Source: Acidobacteriota bacterium (GTDB taxonomy: Bacteria; Acidobacteriota; Terriglobia; Terriglobales; Acidobacteriaceae). From it: 8,695 bases of DNA. The position numbers were made by a program, and so were the translations under genes. Below are positions 5,908-8,695 of this stretch, in pieces (position 1 is the first letter of the stretch; the number at the start of each line of letters is the position of its first letter). Location: positions 1-8,695 of the forward strand of contig QIAR01000210.1 of assembly GCA_003225595.1 (NCBI GenBank), in the 5' to 3' direction. Below the pieces are notes generated by a model. That model searched no databases, was not told the origin of the DNA, and worked only from the letters and a program-made list of their open reading frames with translations.

Positions 5908-6678
5908 TCAACGAAACAGGTCGGTTTTCGCAGAACGAATCAGGTCGCGAGCCCGCCCCTGGCCTGGCTGATAACGGAAACCACGAATGATACAAGCCGG
6001 CGTACGAGCTAGCTTGCCGCAGAGGAGGCCTGCCGCGCAAGCCAATTGATCGGCCACGGCATCAAGACTGACTCGCAAGGCGTATCCATGCGGATCACGG
6101 CGACCACGATAATCTTGCAGCGCCTTTATGCCTGCCACGCCGATGGCTACTTCGGTCAAACCTTCCCGCCATGGCCTCCCGAAACTGTCACTGATAATTA
6201 CCGGAATCGAAAGCTTTAGCCGCTTCTTCAGGTCACGGTGCAGTCGGGCGGCAGAGCGGTCCGGATCCTCGGGCAAAAGCAGTGCGTGGTGCCCGCCATC
6301 GACATTAGAGACGTCCACGCCACTGTTGGCGCACACCAGGCCGTGATCAGTCTCGGTGATGAGAACACCTCGTTTTCGGCGAATCACCCGTATGCTCTGC
6401 TGTAGTGCGAGTTCTGTTACACGTGCGTCGACTTTGTACCGGCGCCCCCAGCTTCGCGAACTGGCGGACGGTTTGATCCTGTCCAATTCGACCAGTTGCC
6501 CTTCAGCTTTGGACACGATCTTATGCTTCACGACTAGGATGTCACCTCCGGCCAGCGATAAACCTTGCTCTCTTAACGCAGCCAAGAGTGTCGCGGCCAG
6601 CGGGTCTCCGGGTCTGATCTCTCCTGTGACCTGGACCGGAATCACGCGCAGTTCCCGCGGTCGCGCCATCTTACTCAT
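5908..6678 (-). CDS. cofE: Coenzyme F420-0:L-glutamate ligase CofE (stand-alone form)
   Basis: CofE uses GTP to add L-glutamate residues to F420-0, making the polyglutamate tail. The 256-residue protein shows the family blocks in order: GDILVVKHKIVSKAEG (45-60), ETDHG (109-113), CANSGVDVSN (116-125), LPEDPDRSA (135-143) and ISDSFGRPWREG (162-173). These supply GTP- and metal-binding residues. It ends with the ligase domain and has no C-terminal FMN-binding nitroreductase domain, unlike mycobacterial FbiB (about 450 residues); in that respect it resembles archaeal CofE. The chosen ATG at 6678 overlaps cofC by 8 bp. A second in-frame ATG at 6669 (residue 4) lies just past the cofC stop and is an equally possible start, since neither has a clear Shine-Dalgarno site. 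Tail length cannot be predicted. Confidence 0.94.
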   Translation of the reverse strand: MSKMARPRELRVIPVQVTGEIRPGDPLAATLLAALREQGLSLAGGDILVVKHKIVSKAEGQLVELDRIKPSASSRSWGRRYKVDARVTELALQQSIRVIRRKRGVLITETDHGLVCANSGVDVSNVDGGHHALLLPEDPDRSAARLHRDLKKRLKLSIPVIISDSFGRPWREGLTEVAIGVAGIKALQDYRGRRDPHGYALRVSLDAVADQLACAAGLLCGKLARTPACIIRGFRYQPGQGRARDLIRSAKTDLFR

Positions 6679-7324
6679 GAACTGCCAACGAATGATCAGC
6701 TAGATTCCACTGCCGGGCCAGACACTGTGAGCGAGTTTCGCCAGGGGCGGCAATGAGCTTCTTCAGATCAGCCGGACTATCGACGTCGAGAGCGATTCCC
6801 GGCAGCGAAAGCACCATGCAAGGTTTCTGGGTTGCCCGTGCAGCTGCCAGATGCGGCCTGAAGCTATCGTTGCCAAAGCGAAGCGGAAATAGTCCCGCAG
6901 GACGGCGCAATGCGGCATTTGTGCCCCGACCATCTGCTGCGGGCACGAGGACAGAACCTACCGCCGGTGCTGACTCGAATATTTTCTCCAATTCCCAGGC
7001 TTCGATCAGCGGAATATCGCCGGGAACAACCAGTGTGTCCTCGATACCCCGCGACTCGCAAATATGAGTCGCCCTTTCGATCGCATCAGTTTCGCCGAGG
7101 TTCGCTTCGTCCGGGATAATCTGGAAACCAAAGCTCCGCGCCAACTCCAGCGCGAACGAATCAGTAGTGACCACGGCCACCTCCGGCTGATGCGTCCACG
7201 TGCTCAATGTTCCAAGCACATCCTGCAACATCGCCTGCGTCAAGGCGAGCCGTCCGGCACGATCGAGAACCGGAGACAAGCGCTGTTTCGCCGACTTAAG
7301 ACTTTTCACTGGAACTAGGATCAT
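6671..7324 (-). CDS. cofC: Phospholactate/phosphoenolpyruvate guanylyltransferase CofC
   Basis: CofC couples GTP to a three-carbon phosphoacid (2-phospho-L-lactate, PEP or 3-phospho-D-glycerate, depending on lineage), making the unstable guanylyl donor used by CofD. The 217-residue protein has the nucleotidyltransferase start LVPVKSLKSAKQRLSP (3-18), the Asp-containing VPGDIPL block, the DGRGTNAALRRP segment that holds guanosine, FGNDSFRPH, and LDVDSPADL near the end, a metal-binding region in the family. Length is typical of stand-alone CofC, with no fusion to CofE or CofD. The ATG at 7324 overlaps the cofD stop by ATGA and has AGGGA 6 nt upstream. The last codons overlap the start of cofE. 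Which phosphoacid it prefers cannot be read from these motifs with confidence. Confidence 0.92.
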   Translation of the reverse strand: MILVPVKSLKSAKQRLSPVLDRAGRLALTQAMLQDVLGTLSTWTHQPEVAVVTTDSFALELARSFGFQIIPDEANLGETDAIERATHICESRGIEDTLVVPGDIPLIEAWELEKIFESAPAVGSVLVPAADGRGTNAALRRPAGLFPLRFGNDSFRPHLAAARATQKPCMVLSLPGIALDVDSPADLKKLIAAPGETRSQCLARQWNLADHSLAVHE

Positions 7325-8280
7325 GATTGGTCCCTGGCGGCATAGGCCACACTTTCGCCCGCGACAAACGAGACCACCGTCCGCGCCAATTCGGCCTTGT
7401 CCTCCGCCGTTCGCATAATGGTTTTTGTACAGTGCACGTTGAGGCCGGTGGCCCGCAACTCTTCAGCGGCATTGGCGTCGCGCACGTCCACGACCAGCAC
7501 ATCGAGAAAGTCTCGATACGCCTGAGCGACACCTGCGATCGAAACCGGTAGTCCTTGGGATGCCATCAGCACGCCGGCCGGCCCCGCTACGGGCGCGCCA
7601 CCAACAATGGGACTCACGGCCACGATGGGCGCTCTGGCGTCACGTAAAGCTTCGCGGATTCCTGGGACAGCGAGAATTGGGCCAATGCTAGTGATGGGAT
7701 TGCTCGGCGCCAACAAGATTGCGTCCGCCGACATGATCGCGTTCACTACACCGGGCGCCGGCTCCGCATCTACGGCGCCAGCAAAATGCACCGACTGAAC
7801 CGGATCCTGATACTGCCGCTGTACAAAAAATTCCTCAAAGCTCAGGTCTCCTGCCGGTGTTCCAATGCGGGTTTCCAGGCGCGAATCGCTCATGGGCAGA
7901 ATCCGTGATTTCACCCCTAATCGATAGGTGATCTCCGCCGTTGCCTCGGACAGCGTTTTTCCCTCCGCAAGCAATTTCGAACGAAGGAGATGAACCGCGA
8001 GATCGCGATCACCGGTTTGAAACCAGATCGGCTGCCTCAGGCGCTCCATGGACTGGAGGCAAAAGAAGGTGTCGCCCGTAACGCCCCACCCACGCTCGTT
8101 GCTTAAAAGCCCGGCGAGAACGTAAGTGATGGAATCCAAGTCGGGAGAAACGTAGAGTCCCCACCAGAGCAGGTCGTCACCAGTATTGACAATCAATGTC
8201 AGTTCTTCTGGCGCGACGACTTGCTGAAGTCCATCAACGAACTTGGCGCCTCCCGTCCCGCCTGTCAGCACAACGATCAT
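7321..8280 (-). CDS. cofD: 2-Phospho-L-lactate transferase CofD (FbiA family)
   Basis: CofD transfers the phosphoacid moiety from the CofC product to FO, forming F420-0, or dehydro-F420-0 if PEP is used. The 319-residue protein matches the family in length. It begins with the nucleotide-binding loop TGGTGGAKF (6-14), followed by NTGDD (32-36), where the acidic pair coordinates Mg2+. Further signatures are WFQTGDRDLAVHLLR, ILPMSDSRLETRI, LLAPSNPITSIGPILAVPGI and AVSPIVGGAPVAGPA. The ATG at 8280 overlaps the cofG stop (ATGA) and is preceded by a near-perfect Shine-Dalgarno site; the stop overlaps the cofC start in the same way. The gene order cofG-cofD-cofC-cofE-cofH puts the whole route to F420 in one transcript. 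Confidence 0.95.
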   Translation of the reverse strand: MIVVLTGGTGGAKFVDGLQQVVAPEELTLIVNTGDDLLWWGLYVSPDLDSITYVLAGLLSNERGWGVTGDTFFCLQSMERLRQPIWFQTGDRDLAVHLLRSKLLAEGKTLSEATAEITYRLGVKSRILPMSDSRLETRIGTPAGDLSFEEFFVQRQYQDPVQSVHFAGAVDAEPAPGVVNAIMSADAILLAPSNPITSIGPILAVPGIREALRDARAPIVAVSPIVGGAPVAGPAGVLMASQGLPVSIAGVAQAYRDFLDVLVVDVRDANAAEELRATGLNVHCTKTIMRTAEDKAELARTVVSFVAGESVAYAARDQS

Positions 8281-8695
8281 CCTGTCCTCCTGGCGTAGCC
8301 CTCGGAATCTGCGGCCACTTTGACTTTCTCAGCCAGCAGGCCCGGTCTCGCGGTCACTGCTGGCAGGAACTCCGGGTATACGGGCAATCTCTGGCGCAGC
8401 TTGAATCCCTTGGCTTCCGTGCGCAACTTGAGTTGTTCCAGATGCGGCCAGGGCTTCTCCGGATTGATGAAATCGGGCGTGAGCGGCGAAATACCGCCCC
8501 AGTCATTGATACCCGCATCGAGCAAGTCATCATAGCAAGGCGCGGAAAGGTTCGGAGGCGCCTGGATATTAACGTCCGGCATCAACAGCCGCGCTACCGC
8601 GATCGTGCGCAACGTCTCACCACTAGTCGGTTCCGCCCAATTGCGCATGGGAATGTCCGGCTTGACGCGAAAATTCTGCACGATTACTTCCTGGA
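8277..8695 (-). CDS. cofG: FO synthase subunit 1, radical SAM enzyme CofG (C-terminal part only)
   Basis: The gene enters from the right edge, so only the last 138 codons are present; the true start and the radical SAM cysteine motif lie outside the window. The frame is open to the edge. It reads QEVIVQNFRVKP at its beginning, which is the conserved middle of CofG (usually QEVIIQNFRPKP-like). INDWGGISPLTPDFINPEKP follows, then the ending LRQRLPVYPEFL; these are diagnostic of CofG and of the N-terminal half of FbiC. CofG completes the radical cyclisation of the CofH product to FO with loss of ammonia. In actinobacteria the two activities are fused; here the frame stops with TGA at 8277 and cofH is a separate gene four genes downstream. 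The cofD ATG overlaps the stop. Confidence 0.93.
   Translation of the reverse strand, partial: QEVIVQNFRVKPDIPMRNWAEPTSGETLRTIAVARLLMPDVNIQAPPNLSAPCYDDLLDAGINDWGGISPLTPDFINPEKPWPHLEQLKLRTEAKGFKLRQRLPVYPEFLPAVTARPGLLAEKVKVAADSEGYARRTG
8286..8291 (-). promoter_or_regulatory. Strong Shine-Dalgarno site for cofD
   Basis: AGGAGG on the minus strand lies 5 nt upstream of the cofD ATG at 8280, inside the last codons of cofG. It supports this start and efficient re-initiation after the ATGA overlap. Confidence 0.65.

Noticed and set aside
8277..8681. Treating the V codon (GTG) at 8681 as the cofG start
   Set aside because: The frame is open beyond it to the edge and reads QEVIVQNF, an internal conserved stretch of CofG, so the gene is cut by the window rather than short.

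Overview
This window looks like chromosomal DNA from a moderately GC-rich soil bacterium, most likely an Acidobacteriota-type genome. That placement is inference. It rests on the codon and protein flavour and on the intergenic repeats: one copy of the dispersed 'CCTGAGCGGAGTCGAAGGG' repeat, plus short TAGAGACG hairpins of a kind I associate with acidobacterial genomes. No rRNA or other firm taxonomic marker is present. Every gene I can support lies on the minus strand, so transcription runs from high to low coordinates.

Right two thirds (8695 down to 3956): a compact operon for the deazaflavin cofactor F420. In order of transcription it holds cofG (3' part only; the gene enters from the right edge), cofD, cofC, cofE, cofH and npdG. 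Junctions are mostly 4-bp ATGA stop/start overlaps. CofH and CofG together make the chromophore FO from tyrosine and the riboflavin precursor 5-amino-6-ribitylaminouracil. CofC activates a three-carbon phosphoacid with GTP, CofD joins it to FO, and CofE adds glutamates. NpdG (Fno) exchanges hydride between F420 and NADP. CofE is the short stand-alone form and lacks the FMN-dependent nitroreductase half found in actinobacterial FbiB, so no dehydro-F420 reductase is visible inside the operon itself.

Centre (3840-3955): a 116-bp gap made largely of repeat-like DNA. It has a 9-bp inverted repeat at its two ends, an internal hairpin and the dispersed 19-bp repeat. It probably separates two transcription units.

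Left (3839 down to 1): a three-gene glycine betaine/carnitine/choline-type (OpuB/OpuC/OsmF-like) ABC importer, in the order ATPase, permease, lipoprotein binding protein. A SagB/ThcOx-family protein with two nitroreductase-like halves then follows through a GTGA overlap and runs off the left edge. The 87-bp gap between permease and binding protein carries a pair of opposed hairpins resembling a REP/BIME element.

The most interesting possibility is that the SagB-like flavoprotein, the only nitroreductase-fold gene here, supplies the dehydro-F420 reduction step missing from CofE. This is inference only, because the protein is coupled to the transporter rather than to the cof genes.
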